Shown here piece by piece: positions 49,466 through 61,841 of a stretch of 64,000 nt of DNA. This stretch comes from Sulfuricurvum sp. PD_MW2 (GTDB lineage: Bacteria; Campylobacterota; Campylobacteria; Campylobacterales; Sulfurimonadaceae). The DNA lies in the NCBI RefSeq assembly GCF_002633015.1, contig NZ_NSIU01000005.1:1-64000 (forward strand), read 5' to 3'. The notes beneath the pieces were generated by a model, which did no database searches, was not told where the DNA came from, and saw only the letters and a program-made list of their open reading frames with translations. The position numbers were made by a program, and so were the translations under genes. Position 1 is the stretch's first letter. Every line of letters starts with the position of its first letter.

Positions 49466-50851
49466 TCAGACCTTCAATTGATTTTGTGCTTCTTGAATCA
49501 ACGCGTTTAGCGCCTCTTCGTATCGCAGAGCTTCCGATTGTTCGGTCGATTCAAAACGGGTTACCAGTACCGGAGTCGTATTACTTGCACGAACCAATCC
49601 CCACCCTTTTTCAAATATGACCCGCACTCCGTCCACATCGATGATCTCTTTGATGGAAGGAAAAGATGCCGGAGGGGTTTGAAGAAGCTCTTTGAGTTTC
49701 GCCATTAAAGGAAATTTCTCTTTTTCAGTCGTTTTTACTTTGATCTCTTCGGTGGAAAAAACTTTTGGGAGTTTTGCAATCTCATCGTCCAAATCAACCC
49801 CTTCCTGTACCAATTCCAACATACGCAACGTCGCATAAATCGCATCGTCGTATCCAAAATAGCGATCGGCAAAAAAGACGTGTCCGCTCACTTCACACGC
49901 CAAATCGGCATGCAGCTCTTTCATTTTTACTTTGAGATTGGAGTGTCCGGTTTTGTACATCACTGCCGTTGCTCCACGTTGACGGAGAGTATCGTACATC
50001 ACTTGGGAACATTTGACCTCACCGATAACGGTCGGATTTTTCATCTTCATGGCGTACAAAAGGGCCATCATATCGCCCTTGATGTTGTTACGAGGGGTCA
50101 ATACGGCGATACGATCAGCATCTCCGTCATACGCAAATGCAATATCTCCATCGGAAGCCAGAAGCTTTTTAATATCCTCAAGATTATGCTCTTCACTCGG
50201 ATCAGGATGATGATTCGGGAATGTTCCGTCGGGATCGACATAAATCCCTTTCGCATTGAACCCTAGTTCCTTGAAAATCTCCTCAATCACCAGCCCTGCT
50301 ACACCATTGCCGCAATCGTAGACAATTTTGGTGTCCAGCGCGCGAAGGTGTCCAAACGACTCTATCATAAACCGTTTGTAGCGGCTTAAGGCATCGATCT
50401 CTATAACCTGACGCTCGACTTTTGATGGCATACCCATTGCATCGATTTTGCGCCCCAATGCATAAATTTGTTCTCCGAAAAACGGCGCTTTATTGATTGT
50501 AATTTTAAATCCGTTGTATTCGCTCGGATTGTGTGAACCGGTAATCATCACAGAAGCACACGGAGTTATCCCATCAAATTCTTGGTAATTACAAAAATAG
50601 TTGACGGGAGTCGGCACCATTCCCATCCCAAGAACGTTCATTCCTCCGGCATTCAATCCTGCAGCCAAATATTCAAAAAGGATCGGAGAGTGTGAACGGG
50701 CATCATAGCCGACGGCAACATATTCGCCAAATTCTCGCATCTCTTCTGCCAAAGCATACCCCAAACGGGTAATGCTCTCTTCATTTAACTCTTTTTCAAA
50801 AATTCCGCGAATATCGTACTCACGATAAATAGACATACTTTCCCTTTTCAA
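49466..50851 (-). CDS. Phosphomannomutase/phosphoglucomutase
   Basis: YDIRGIF, MITGSHNPSEYNG, FAYDGDADRIAV. Confidence 0.96.
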   Translation of the reverse strand: MKRESMSIYREYDIRGIFEKELNEESITRLGYALAEEMREFGEYVAVGYDARSHSPILFEYLAAGLNAGGMNVLGMGMVPTPVNYFCNYQEFDGITPCASVMITGSHNPSEYNGFKITINKAPFFGEQIYALGRKIDAMGMPSKVERQVIEIDALSRYKRFMIESFGHLRALDTKIVYDCGNGVAGLVIEEIFKELGFNAKGIYVDPDGTFPNHHPDPSEEHNLEDIKKLLASDGDIAFAYDGDADRIAVLTPRNNIKGDMMALLYAMKMKNPTVIGEVKCSQVMYDTLRQRGATAVMYKTGHSNLKVKMKELHADLACEVSGHVFFADRYFGYDDAIYATLRMLELVQEGVDLDDEIAKLPKVFSTEEIKVKTTEKEKFPLMAKLKELLQTPPASFPSIKEIIDVDGVRVIFEKGWGLVRASNTTPVLVTRFESTEQSEALRYEEALNALIQEAQNQLKV

Positions 50852-50898
50852 GCAACATTTACAAATTATACAACGAGGTAGTTAAAAGAGTCTTGTAC

Positions 50899-50913
50899 GG
50901 GGCTGCAAGCCCC
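50899..50913 (-). terminator. Short hairpin downstream of amt
   Basis: GGGGCT-GCA-AGCCCC. Confidence 0.4.
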
Positions 50914-50956
50914 AAAGAAGAATAGTATAGAAGTGTTACAATAGTGTTAAGTAGAT

Positions 50957-52135
50957 TTAGATGGCGCGTTTAAATTCCGGATACGCTTCAAGTCCGCATT
51001 CGCTGACATCAAGCCCTTGAACTTGATCTTCATCGGAAGCGCGGAAAGGGATGAATTTATTGATGATATAAATGACTGTAAATGAAATACTAAAGACGAA
51101 AACTGCAATCTCCACAACTCCTTTGAGCTGATTTGCAAACGTGATACCATGCGCTGGATCTGATGCAAAAAGTCCTACAGCCAATGTTCCCCAAATGCCG
51201 TTGATCAAATGGACAGAGAGTGCTCCAACCGGATCATCGATACGCAAACGGTCAAACAATGGGACGGCTACTACAACCAAAATTCCCCCTACGGTTCCAA
51301 TCGTAATCGCATCTACTGTCGTATACAAATGTGGCCCTGCCGTAATCGCAACCAATCCTCCCAATGCACCGTTGAGAATCATGGTAATATCAAAAAGTTT
51401 GTAGCGAACATAAATAAGAACACCGGTAGCAATCGCTCCGGCAAGTCCTGCAGTATTGGTATTAAATATGGTCAATGCGACACTGTCAGCGGCTTCTTTG
51501 GTTGCGATAGAACCGACCGAACCGCCGTTAAATCCAAACCATCCGATCCATAGCAACATTGCACCCAACACTACCAAAGGGATATTAGATGCAGGGATAA
51601 CACGGATTTGTTCTCCCACATAACGCCCTTTACGCGCACCGATGATTAAAATCGCCGCCAGCAATGCCCAACCGCCCGTTGAATGGATAACGGTAGAACC
51701 AGCCAAATCGACAAAATTTAAATCAAAAATCGTATTTTTGATCCAATCACTTCCCCAGCTAATATTCACTGCTGTAGGATAAATCAACGCTCCCATAATA
51801 AGGGTAAACAGTGACAACGGCAAAATACGGGCACGTTCACCGACCCCACCGCTCATAATATTAATCGCTTTTCCCACAAACGCCATTTGGAACATGAAAA
51901 ATGCCCACTGGCTCATCGTAAAAGAGTGAAAATCACCAAATGCCAAGTGAAATCCGATCAAGATAAACGCCATCGATGCAACGGCATAAATCATGACGTT
52001 AACGGTCAAAACACTTGAAACGTTTTTAGTTCGAACCAAACCGGCTTCGAGCATTGCAAATCCGGGAACCATCAAAATAATCAGGGTAATCGAAAAAAGG
52101 GCAAAGAGAGTATCAATAACGTACGCAGTATCCAT
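50957..52135 (-). CDS. amt: Ammonium transporter
   Basis: VPGFAMLEAGLVRTKN, GSTVIHSTGGWALLA, HLINGIWGTLAVGLFA. Confidence 0.97.
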   Translation of the reverse strand: MDTAYVIDTLFALFSITLIILMVPGFAMLEAGLVRTKNVSSVLTVNVMIYAVASMAFILIGFHLAFGDFHSFTMSQWAFFMFQMAFVGKAINIMSGGVGERARILPLSLFTLIMGALIYPTAVNISWGSDWIKNTIFDLNFVDLAGSTVIHSTGGWALLAAILIIGARKGRYVGEQIRVIPASNIPLVVLGAMLLWIGWFGFNGGSVGSIATKEAADSVALTIFNTNTAGLAGAIATGVLIYVRYKLFDITMILNGALGGLVAITAGPHLYTTVDAITIGTVGGILVVVAVPLFDRLRIDDPVGALSVHLINGIWGTLAVGLFASDPAHGITFANQLKGVVEIAVFVFSISFTVIYIINKFIPFRASDEDQVQGLDVSECGLEAYPEFKRAI

Positions 52136-52217
52136 GCAGCACCTTTAGTTTAGAATAAAGGTGTGCATTATATAGTCAAATTATGGAATTGAAGAAGAAG
52201 GATTGATTAATTTTTAA

Positions 52218-52559
<342 letters not shown>

Positions 52560-52566
52560 TTACTCC

Positions 52567-53952
52567 TTATAGGTTAAAGCCACGTTCACCGTGTACAGAT
52601 TCATCCAAACCTTGGCTCTCTTGTTCTTCGTTAACACGTGAACCGCCTGTCAATGCCATTGCGATATAGTAAACCACGATCGTTCCAACCAAAGTGAATA
52701 ATCCAACTAAAACTGCTGATTCAGCTTGTACCATGATTTGTCCCATACGATCCCCAGAATCTTTCAACGGTCCTGCCCAAAGAAGAGCGTTATCGCTATC
52801 AGGAGTATACAGAGCAAAGATACCGGTAGAAATTGCACCCCATAGACCTGCAAGGAAGTGAACTCCAAATGCATCCAATGAATCATCGTAACCCAGTTTT
52901 TTCTTGAGTGCCGTTACTCCGAAGAATGCGACTACCGCACCCACCATACCGATAATCAACGCACCGCCGACACTAACAAATCCTGCTGCCGGAGTAATCG
53001 CTACAAGCCCTGCTACCGCACCGGATGCTGCACCAAGAAGCGTCGGTTTTTTGAATACCGCATACTCAACCACAATCCATGTCACCGTAGCAACTGAAGC
53101 TGCAATCGTTGTTGTCAAGAAAGCGACACCGGCGATAGCATTAGCACCGAAAGCTGAACCGGCATTAAATCCGTACCAACCAAACCAGAGCAACCCAGCA
53201 CCTAAAGCTGTCAAGATAACGCTTGCCGGTTTCATAGCCACTTTCGGGTATCCCGCACGTTTACCGATCAACACTGCCAAAACAAGACCGGCCAAACCAC
53301 CGTTCATGTGAACTACTGTACCACCCGCAAAGTCAAGAGCACCTTCGTTGAACAAATATCCACCGCCCCATACCATATGCGCAATCGGTGCATAAACTAC
53401 GATTGTCCAGATGAAAGCAAAAACCATCCATGTCGAAAACTTCATACGCTCAATCACTGAACCCGCGACTATCGCTACCGTAATAGCAGCAAAGGTCCCT
53501 TGGAACGCAACAAAAACGAATTTCGGATAGAGTTGTCCCAATTCAACGCTGGCAAAATCGGTCCAGCTGATACCTTCAAGCATTACGTTCGAAAATCCAC
53601 CGATAACTTGGTTCATTGCACCTTCTGCCGTACCGAATGCGATAGAAAATCCAGCAATTACCCATGCAATCATGGCAACAGCAAACGCACCGAAAATCAT
53701 TGCGTAAGTATTAAGAACGTTTTTAGAACGGGTCATACCGCCGTAAAACAATGCCAAACCGATCGGGGTCATCAACATGACCAACGCGGTTGAAATCATC
53801 ATCCATGCAGTATCTCCCGTATTAAGCACAGGGGCTACCGCTGCTGCAGCCGTTGTAACAGCCGATGTGTTCGCGTCAACTGCGGTTGCGTTTGCATCAT
53901 CAGCAAAAGCAGACACGCCTAGTAACGATAAAGCTAAAAGCCACTTTTTCAT
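52567..53952 (-). CDS. amt: Ammonium transporter (second, divergent)
   Basis: Signal peptide; GLALFYGGMTRSKNVLNTY, GGTVVHMNGGLAGL, HFLAGLWGAISTGIFA. Confidence 0.97.
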   Translation of the reverse strand: MKKWLLALSLLGVSAFADDANATAVDANTSAVTTAAAAVAPVLNTGDTAWMMISTALVMLMTPIGLALFYGGMTRSKNVLNTYAMIFGAFAVAMIAWVIAGFSIAFGTAEGAMNQVIGGFSNVMLEGISWTDFASVELGQLYPKFVFVAFQGTFAAITVAIVAGSVIERMKFSTWMVFAFIWTIVVYAPIAHMVWGGGYLFNEGALDFAGGTVVHMNGGLAGLVLAVLIGKRAGYPKVAMKPASVILTALGAGLLWFGWYGFNAGSAFGANAIAGVAFLTTTIAASVATVTWIVVEYAVFKKPTLLGAASGAVAGLVAITPAAGFVSVGGALIIGMVGAVVAFFGVTALKKKLGYDDSLDAFGVHFLAGLWGAISTGIFALYTPDSDNALLWAGPLKDSGDRMGQIMVQAESAVLVGLFTLVGTIVVYYIAMALTGGSRVNEEQESQGLDESVHGERGFNL

Positions 53953-54107
53953 TTTCTCTCCTTGTAACTTGAATGTCGAGTACCATTGTACAAAGTATTC
54001 AAACGCACAGAGTGCAATAAACTGATTAATTTTTAATCAATAAGCAGTATCAAAGAATAACACGTAAAAAATTTCGATTTTTGTCTAGGTTTAGTGAAAC
54101 ATGAAGT

Positions 54108-54129
54108 ATTCAAAGCCGAAGCTTTGAAT
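54108..54129 (-). terminator. Hairpin downstream of glnK copy 2
   Basis: ATTCAAAGC-CGAA-GCTTTGAAT. Confidence 0.5.
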
Positions 54130-54151
54130 GATTAGTAAAGTTTTGAAAGAG

Positions 54152-54493
<342 letters not shown>

Positions 54494-54628
54494 TTATAGA
54501 CTCCACTTCTATCGATATTTTAGATAATTGTAACCTTATTTGACTAATTTATCAAATTAGAGAGATTTTTAGACTTTAAGGCTCATTGGGATATAATCAG
54601 CAACTTTATCTTCACTTTTGGGGACTGC

Positions 54629-57109
54629 ATGAACGATTTGCTTGACAACAGCGAAATTAATGACATTAATATAGAAGACACTCTCAAGAGCAGTTATCTT
54701 GATTACTCCATGAGCGTCATCATCGGACGGGCATTGCCTGATGTCCGTGATGGTCTCAAACCTGTTCACCGACGTATTCTCTATGCGATGGACAAACTTA
54801 ATCTCTCTGCCGGTGCAAAATACAAAAAATCAGCACGTATCGTCGGGGACGTAATCGGACAATACCACCCTCACGGTGATACTTCGGTTTACGATGCATT
54901 GGTTCGTATGGCTCAACCTTTTGCAATGCGTTCCCCACTCGTTGATGGACAAGGAAACTTTGGTTCAGTCGATGGAGACAACGCTGCAGCGATGCGTTAT
55001 ACCGAAGCACGTATGACCCGCTATGCCGGTGAACTTCTCAAAGATTTGGATAAAGACACTGTCGATATGGTTGATAACTACGATGGAACTACCCAAGAAC
55101 CTGAAGTCCTCCCTACCCGTGTTCCGAATCTTCTGATCAACGGTTCAAGCGGTATTGCCGTTGGTATGGCCACCAATATCCCACCTCACAATCCTACTGA
55201 AATACTCAGTGCCCTTGTCTATCTAATCGACAATCCGAATGCCTCTTTGATCGACATCATGCAGTTTATCAAAGCTCCTGATTTTCCAACAGGTGGAACC
55301 ATCTATGGGAAAAAAGGGATTTTAGATGCGTATGAAACCGGACGCGGACGTATCCGTATCCGTGCAAAAACACATATCGAGAAAAAATCAAACAAAGACG
55401 TTATCGTCATCGACGAACTCCCTTATCAAGTCAATAAAGCACGTTTGATCGAAAATATCGCGGAATTGGTAAAAGACAAATTCATCGAGGGGATCAGCGA
55501 AATTCGTGATGAATCAGACCGTGAAGGGATTCGTGTCGTCATCGAACTAAAACGCGATGCGATGAGCGAAATCGTCCTCAACAACCTCTACAAATCAACC
55601 AATATGGAAACAACTTTCGGGATTATCATGCTTTCGGTTTTCAACCAAGAACCGCGCATTTTCACCCTACTAGAGATGTTGGGGCACTTCATCAATCACC
55701 GTAAAACGGTTATCATCCGCCGTACGATTTTCGATCTTGAAAAAGCAAAAGCACGCGCTCATATCTTGGAAGGTTTGAAAAAAGCTCTCGATCATATCGA
55801 AGCGATCATCAAACTTATCCGTGCAAGTGCGGATGGCGAAACAGCAAGAAACGGTTTGATTTCCGAATTCGGTTTCTCACCGATTCAAGCCCAAGCGATT
55901 TTGGATATGCGTCTCCAACGCCTTACCGGTTTGGAACGTGATAAGATCGAAAATGAACTCAAAGAGATTTTGGCGCATATCGAATATCTCGAATCGATTC
56001 TTCGCAGTGAAGAGGTCCTCAAAGGGATTATCAAAGAAGAGTTTACCGAGTTGGTTGAGCAATTCAATACTCCGCGTGCTACCGATATCGAAGACAATTA
56101 TGATGATATCAATATCGAAGATTTGATCCCGAATGAGCCAATGGTTGTTACCATCAGCCATCGCGGATACATTAAACGTGTCCCTCTTGCAGCATATGAA
56201 AAACAACGTCGTGGCGGAAAAGGAAAAGTTGCCGTCACTACCTATGATGATGATTTCATCGAAAAATTCTATACCTGCAATACCCATGATACTTTGATGT
56301 TTGTGACAGATCGCGGACAGCTCCACTGGCTCAAAGTATACAAAATTCCGGAAGGATCGCGCACAGCCAAAGGGAAAGCGGTTGTCAATCTTATCAACCT
56401 TGAAGCCGATGAGAAAATCCGCTCGATCATTCCGACGAGCGATTTTGATGAGAATAAATCGCTGGTTTTCTTCACCCAAAACGGTATTGTCAAACGTACA
56501 GCTCTTAACGAATTCTCCAATGTCCGAAGCAACGGTGTTCGTGCAATCGTTCTGGATGATGATGATACTCTCATTACGGCGCATATCGCGACCGAAGAGA
56601 CCAAATACCTCTTCATCGTGACCAAATACGCACAATGTATCAAATTCGAAATTGAAAAAACACGTGATCAGGGACGCAGTACCCGTGGGGTTCGCGGTAT
56701 CAAGTTCAAAATCGAAGGTGACGTCGTCGTCGATGCCAATATCATCAAATCGGACGAAGAAGAGATTTTGATGGTCAGTGAAAAAGGGATCGGAAAACGT
56801 ACAACCGCTGAAGAATATCGCCTCACAAACCGCGCAGGGTCAGGAGTTATCGCCATGAAACTCAACGCAAAAACCGGAAGCACCGTCGTGGGATGTCTGA
56901 TGGTCGATGAGACTATGGATATGATGGCGCTCACGAAAGCGGGTAAAATGATCCGTGTCGATATGCAAACGATCGCAAAATCAGGACGTAATACCAGCGG
57001 TGTTTACATCATCAAAGGGGATGATGTCGCCAGCATTTCACGTTGTCCGAAAAATGATGACAACGATGACGAAACCGAAGAAGGGGATAGCACCTTAGAG
57101 TTGGAATAA
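54629..57109 (+). CDS. gyrA: DNA gyrase subunit A
   Basis: [42 protein letters not shown]-terminal beta-pinwheel. Confidence 0.99.
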   Translation: MNDLLDNSEINDINIEDTLKSSYLDYSMSVIIGRALPDVRDGLKPVHRRILYAMDKLNLSAGAKYKKSARIVGDVIGQYHPHGDTSVYDALVRMAQPFAMRSPLVDGQGNFGSVDGDNAAAMRYTEARMTRYAGELLKDLDKDTVDMVDNYDGTTQEPEVLPTRVPNLLINGSSGIAVGMATNIPPHNPTEILSALVYLIDNPNASLIDIMQFIKAPDFPTGGTIYGKKGILDAYETGRGRIRIRAKTHIEKKSNKDVIVIDELPYQVNKARLIENIAELVKDKFIEGISEIRDESDREGIRVVIELKRDAMSEIVLNNLYKSTNMETTFGIIMLSVFNQEPRIFTLLEMLGHFINHRKTVIIRRTIFDLEKAKARAHILEGLKKALDHIEAIIKLIRASADGETARNGLISEFGFSPIQAQAILDMRLQRLTGLERDKIENELKEILAHIEYLESILRSEEVLKGIIKEEFTELVEQFNTPRATDIEDNYDDINIEDLIPNEPMVVTISHRGYIKRVPLAAYEKQRRGGKGKVAVTTYDDDFIEKFYTCNTHDTLMFVTDRGQLHWLKVYKIPEGSRTAKGKAVVNLINLEADEKIRSIIPTSDFDENKSLVFFTQNGIVKRTALNEFSNVRSNGVRAIVLDDDDTLITAHIATEETKYLFIVTKYAQCIKFEIEKTRDQGRSTRGVRGIKFKIEGDVVVDANIIKSDEEEILMVSEKGIGKRTTAEEYRLTNRAGSGVIAMKLNAKTGSTVVGCLMVDETMDMMALTKAGKMIRVDMQTIAKSGRNTSGVYIIKGDDVASISRCPKNDDNDDETEEGDSTLELE

Positions 57110-57159
57110 TATTTGCTTAAATCGGTTAATTATTCCAATATTTACCCGAAGGAACCCTA

Positions 57160-57618
57160 ATGCGAATCTCTGCTCTTCTTGCACTGTTTCTCACATTTCC
57201 CGCTCTTCATGCGGGACTCTTTTCAGTCGATGATTCTTCCGATACCAAAGTAAAATGTGTGTATAGCGGTACAGACGGCCACTGTGTCGAGCCTATTTTA
57301 AAATCTCAAAACGAACTTGTCATTACCGTCACAGGACAAGGCGTAGCCCCATCCGTCACCGCATCCCCTGCACAAGCATACGCATTGGCAAAACGGGCGG
57401 CAATGGCAGATGGCTACCGTCAAATTGCCGAGAGGGTAAAAGGGGTGCAAGTCGAAGGGCAAGACACCATTAAAAATATGATGTTGCAGCAATCCAGCAC
57501 CAAAACATCGGTAGAAGCACTCGTTCGCGGAGCCAATATCACCAACACTTCATTTAAAGAGGGTCTGTGCGAAGTCGAAATGGAAATAGCCCTTTCATAT
57601 TCACGCATCTTGCATTAA
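57160..57618 (+). CDS. LPP20-like exported protein
   Basis: Signal peptide; AYALAKRAAMADGYRQIAERVKGVQVEG pattern. Confidence 0.65.
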   Translation: MRISALLALFLTFPALHAGLFSVDDSSDTKVKCVYSGTDGHCVEPILKSQNELVITVTGQGVAPSVTASPAQAYALAKRAAMADGYRQIAERVKGVQVEGQDTIKNMMLQQSSTKTSVEALVRGANITNTSFKEGLCEVEMEIALSYSRILH

Positions 57619-57974
57619 TCGCGACACTCAGCTTTGGAGCTGATAACTATTACATAGGGTATCGCTTCACGGCAAAAAACACACAAGCTATCAATGAAAA
57701 ACTCTCCATCTCCAAAGCGATGCAACCCTGTTCTAAAAAAACAGAGTTGCCCGCTCTTGTCCTACAACGTCATTCCAATGAATCGTTTGAATCGGTATTG
57801 GGACGTGAAGAGAACCAATTTTTAGAATTTGCAGCGGCCCAAGAACTTCGGGTCAAAAGCAATGAATCCTTTACTGCCCAACACATGGATATCCAAAACT
57901 CCCTTATCCTACCGACACGCTGCTATGCAGTCGAGTTTAATAATGAGTCTGTTACAATAACCGCAACTAAATAG
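57567..57974 (+). CDS. Hypothetical exported protein
   Basis: Overlaps the 3' end of the upstream gene; signal-like hydrophobic N-terminus; long uninterrupted frame ahead of 57987. Confidence 0.6.
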   Translation: MRSRNGNSPFIFTHLALIATLSFGADNYYIGYRFTAKNTQAINEKLSISKAMQPCSKKTELPALVLQRHSNESFESVLGREENQFLEFAAAQELRVKSNESFTAQHMDIQNSLILPTRCYAVEFNNESVTITATK

Positions 57975-57986
57975 GGCGGAGTATTT

Positions 57987-59141
57987 ATGAAAATTGCAAT
58001 TGTTGAAGATGATATCAATATGCGCAAATCGCTAGAAATAGCAATGGGCGACTATGACAAATATGAGATTCATACCTTCAAAAATGCTCGCGATGCCCTC
58101 AAAAAACTCGATGATAGTTTTGAAATGGTCATTAGTGACATAAATATGCCGGGAATGGACGGAATAGAGTTTGTCAAAACCCTGAACGGAAGATTTGAGG
58201 TTATTATCATTACCGGGAATGCGACACTAACACGGGCTATAGAATCGATACAGCTAGGTGTTAAAGATTTTCTCCTTAAACCCTTTGAGATAGAGACATT
58301 AGTCACTGCGATAGAGCGTACAGCAACTATTGCGAAAAAATCACCTAAAATGTTCCCGCAAGAGTGCCCTAAAAATGATAGTTTTTCAGGTTCTTCTCCG
58401 GCACTTGAGCAACTCTTAAATCGTGTTTCCAAAGCAGCTGTAACAGATGCAAGTATGATGCTATTGGGAGAAAGCGGGGTAGGAAAAGAGGTTTTTGCGC
58501 GCTACATACACGAAAGTTCACCTCGTATGTCCAAACCTTTTGTTGCCATTAACATGGCAGCCATTCCTGATAATTTGATCGAAAGTGAATTGTTCGGCTT
58601 TGAAAAAGGCTCTTTTACCGATGCAACAGAGGCTAAAATAGGACAATTTGAATTAGCGGAGGGGGGAACCCTCTTCCTCGATGAAATCGCCGAAATGCCT
58701 TATCCACTGCAAGCTAAATTACTACGCGTTTTGCAAGAACGTGAAATACGCCGTCTAGGTTCCTCTAAAAATACAAAAATCGATGTACGTATCATCACTG
58801 CTACCAATGCCAATCTCCATGAAAAAATACAAGATGGGAAATTTCGCGAAGACCTTTACTATCGTCTCAACACAATACCCATCCACATCCCGCCTCTTCG
58901 AGAACGTCGTGAAGAGATCCTCTCTATCGCCGAATCGGCGCTCGAGCGATATTGCGTTCAATACGGTTTTGAGAAAAAATGCTTCACTGCATCGGCACGC
59001 AATGCGCTTGAAAACTACAACTGGCCGGGGAATATTCGGGAGCTTATTTCCGTCGTCGAACGTTCAGCCATTTTAAGCACTTCTGAAAATATTGATACCG
59101 AAGATCTTTTTTTAGAAGCACGGGGATTAGGGAGAATTTAA
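57987..59141 (+). CDS. Sigma-54-dependent response regulator (NtrC/FlgR-like)
   Basis: Receiver plus AAA+ (GESGVGKEVFARYIH, ESELFGFEKGSFTDA GAFTGA-like loop, GTLFLDEIAEM). Confidence 0.94.
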   Translation: MKIAIVEDDINMRKSLEIAMGDYDKYEIHTFKNARDALKKLDDSFEMVISDINMPGMDGIEFVKTLNGRFEVIIITGNATLTRAIESIQLGVKDFLLKPFEIETLVTAIERTATIAKKSPKMFPQECPKNDSFSGSSPALEQLLNRVSKAAVTDASMMLLGESGVGKEVFARYIHESSPRMSKPFVAINMAAIPDNLIESELFGFEKGSFTDATEAKIGQFELAEGGTLFLDEIAEMPYPLQAKLLRVLQEREIRRLGSSKNTKIDVRIITATNANLHEKIQDGKFREDLYYRLNTIPIHIPPLRERREEILSIAESALERYCVQYGFEKKCFTASARNALENYNWPGNIRELISVVERSAILSTSENIDTEDLFLEARGLGRI

Positions 59142-59228
59142 CTTTTAATCCACTAAAAGCCATCATTGGATATAATCGCGTAAAAATATTTACGGGTGAA
59201 TCCATTCATCCCCAAGGAAAGCTCCCCA

Positions 59229-60257
59229 ATGAAACGTTATAACGTTGCTATCGTCGGTGCCAGCGGTGCAGTCGGCGAAGAAATTTTACGCATTTTCGAA
59301 GAGATCGACTTCCCTCTAAACAAACTTGTCCCTTTGGCAAGTGCACGCAGTGCAGGTACAACGGTCACTTTTAACGATACTGATTTGATCATCAAAGAGC
59401 TCACTCCTACCGTATTTGATGAAGAAGAGATTGATATCGCACTTTTCAGCGCAGGCGGAAGCGTATCAGCTGAATTTGCCCCCTATGCAGCCAAAGCAGG
59501 AGCTGTGGTTATTGATAATACCAGCCATTTTAGAATGTTTCCCGACGTTCCGCTTGTCGTTCCGGAAGTGAACCCTGAAGATATTGCACAGTGGAAAAAT
59601 ACAGGAATCATCGCCAATCCGAACTGTTCTACTATCCAAATGGTACAAGCGCTCAAACCGCTGGATGAAGCGTACGATCTTCAACGTATCGATGTCAGTA
59701 CCTATCAGGCAACATCGGGTGCGGGAAAAACCGCTATGGAAGAGTTGGTTGAACAAATGCAAGCTTTCTTTTCATTCACACTTGATGATGCAGAACCGAA
59801 GAAATTTCCACACCGTATCGCTCTCAACGCTATCCCGCAAATCGACTCTTTCACTGATAGCGGCTACACCAAAGAAGAGCTCAAAATGGTGAATGAAACC
59901 AAAAAAATCATGCACAAAGATATCGAAGTAAGTGCAACCTGTGTCCGTATCCCGACACTACGCGGTCATGCTGAAACACTGACACTTACATTTGACGGTG
60001 CGGTTGATGCGGATGAAGCACGCGAACTATTGCGCAAAGCACCGAATATCATCGTATTGGACGAACCAAAAGAGAGTATCTATCCGATGCCTTCATTATG
60101 TGTTGATCAAAATGAAACGTTTGTCGGGCGTATCCGCCGCGATCTTTATCGTGAAAATGTCTTACATCTTTGGGTTGTTGCCGACAACCTCCGTGTCGGT
60201 GCTGCAACCAATGCGGTACGTATCGCCCAAAAATGGGTAGAGATGCAAGGAGCATAA
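59229..60257 (+). CDS. asd: Aspartate-semialdehyde dehydrogenase
   Basis: VAIVGASGAVGEEILRI, ANPNCSTIQMV; start placed at MKRYN (ORF track begins at 59196). Confidence 0.97.
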   Translation: MKRYNVAIVGASGAVGEEILRIFEEIDFPLNKLVPLASARSAGTTVTFNDTDLIIKELTPTVFDEEEIDIALFSAGGSVSAEFAPYAAKAGAVVIDNTSHFRMFPDVPLVVPEVNPEDIAQWKNTGIIANPNCSTIQMVQALKPLDEAYDLQRIDVSTYQATSGAGKTAMEELVEQMQAFFSFTLDDAEPKKFPHRIALNAIPQIDSFTDSGYTKEELKMVNETKKIMHKDIEVSATCVRIPTLRGHAETLTLTFDGAVDADEARELLRKAPNIIVLDEPKESIYPMPSLCVDQNETFVGRIRRDLYRENVLHLWVVADNLRVGAATNAVRIAQKWVEMQGA

Positions 60258-60259
60258 CC

Positions 60260-60787
60260 ATGAACTTCCTCGAAAAATTGTTCGAAAAAGTGTTGTGGAA
60301 TTCTCGCTTTATGATCGTTCTAGCCGTTTTTTTCGGTTTGATAGGAGCGATTTTGCTGTTCGCCATTGCCAGTTTTGATGTATACAATACGGCTGCTTAC
60401 GTTATCACTACCTACGCAACACACGCCCATCCTGAACATTTTCATGAAGAGGTTATCAGCGGGATTATCGGTGCTATCGATTTCTATCTAATCGGTGTCA
60501 TCATGATTATCTTCTCATTCGGTGTCTATGAACTTTTTATCTCCGATATCGATCCAGCAAAAGATGAAAACGGCAAAGAAAACCAACTTTTGGCCGTCCA
60601 CTCTCTTGATCAGTTGAAAGATAAAATATCAAAAGTTATTGTAATGGTTCTGGTCGTCGGTTTTTTCCAAAAAGTCGGACACACTCCATTCAACGGTGCG
60701 TTAGAACTCTTTTATCTCGCCCTCTCTATCACGGCGGTTGCCGTAGGACTTTACTTCTTGAGTAAAGTCGGACACCATGAGCACTAA
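60260..60787 (+). CDS. YqhA-family (UPF0114) membrane protein
   Basis: Polytopic; [20 protein letters not shown]; start placed at MNFLEKL. Confidence 0.85.
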   Translation: MNFLEKLFEKVLWNSRFMIVLAVFFGLIGAILLFAIASFDVYNTAAYVITTYATHAHPEHFHEEVISGIIGAIDFYLIGVIMIIFSFGVYELFISDIDPAKDENGKENQLLAVHSLDQLKDKISKVIVMVLVVGFFQKVGHTPFNGALELFYLALSITAVAVGLYFLSKVGHHEH

Positions 60788-60795
60788 GGAATACC

Positions 60796-61839
60796 ATGTC
60801 TAAAATTTTCGTTGATGCCTGCTTTGGCAAAGAAACCCCTTATACTCCAGTATGGATGATGCGCCAAGCCGGACGCTATCTTCCTGAATACATGGAAGTA
60901 CGCAAACGCGCCGGCAATTTTCTCAACCTCTGTCATGCACCCGATATGGCGGCAGAAGTAACGATTCAGCCCCTTGATCTTGTCGGTGTCGATGCAGCAA
61001 TCTTGTTCAGCGATATTTTAGTCGTTCCTAATGAAATGGGGATGAAACTCGATTTCATAAAAGGTGAAGGACCCGTTTTCGAAAAACCGATCACTTCCGA
61101 AGAAGATCTCAATGAACTCATCGGCGATGAAGAAGCGGCATCAAAACTCACCTATGTTTATGAAACTATCCGTGTTTTGCGCCAACAGCTCGATGGTCGT
61201 GATGATAATAAAGCCCTTATCGGTTTCACAGGGGCACCATGGACGCTTGCGACCTATATGATCGAAGGACAAGGGACAAAAACCTATAACATCTGTAAGA
61301 AGATGATGTACTCCAACCCCGACTTGCTTCATAAAATCTTACGCAAAGTGACAGATGTCGTCAAACTCTATATGGAACACCAGATTGAGGCCGGCGTCGA
61401 TGTTGTCCAAATTTTTGATAGCTGGGCAGCTGCTATTGAACCAAGTCGTTATGATGAGTTCTCTTGGAGCTATATGGTCGAAATTGCAGAATATCTCAAA
61501 GGCAAATACCCACATATTCCTGTCATAATGTTCCCAAAAGGAATTCCCGCATTTTTGGACAAAGTGTATGGAAACTTCGACGTATTCGGCGTCGATTGGA
61601 GCACTCCGATGGAATTGGCCAAAGAGAAGCTCGGAGATCGCTACGTGCTTCAAGGGAACATGGAGCCATGCCGACTGTATTCCAAAGAACAAACAACCGC
61701 ATGTGTCGAAGCAATCCAAGAGATCATGGGTGGAAAACGCCACATTTTTAATCTCGGACACGGAATTCTCCCAGATGTTCCGGTTGAACATGCACGTCAT
61801 TTCGTTCGTGAATGTCAACGTGTGAGCAAAAAAGCATAA
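60796..61839 (+). CDS. hemE: Uroporphyrinogen decarboxylase
   Basis: [29 protein letters not shown]. Confidence 0.98.
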   Translation: MSKIFVDACFGKETPYTPVWMMRQAGRYLPEYMEVRKRAGNFLNLCHAPDMAAEVTIQPLDLVGVDAAILFSDILVVPNEMGMKLDFIKGEGPVFEKPITSEEDLNELIGDEEAASKLTYVYETIRVLRQQLDGRDDNKALIGFTGAPWTLATYMIEGQGTKTYNICKKMMYSNPDLLHKILRKVTDVVKLYMEHQIEAGVDVVQIFDSWAAAIEPSRYDEFSWSYMVEIAEYLKGKYPHIPVIMFPKGIPAFLDKVYGNFDVFGVDWSTPMELAKEKLGDRYVLQGNMEPCRLYSKEQTTACVEAIQEIMGGKRHIFNLGHGILPDVPVEHARHFVRECQRVSKKA

Positions 61840-61841
61840 TC

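Noticed and set aside
55877-56635. 252-aa minus-strand ORF opposite gyrA
   Set aside because: Antisense frame of the highly conserved gyrase gene.
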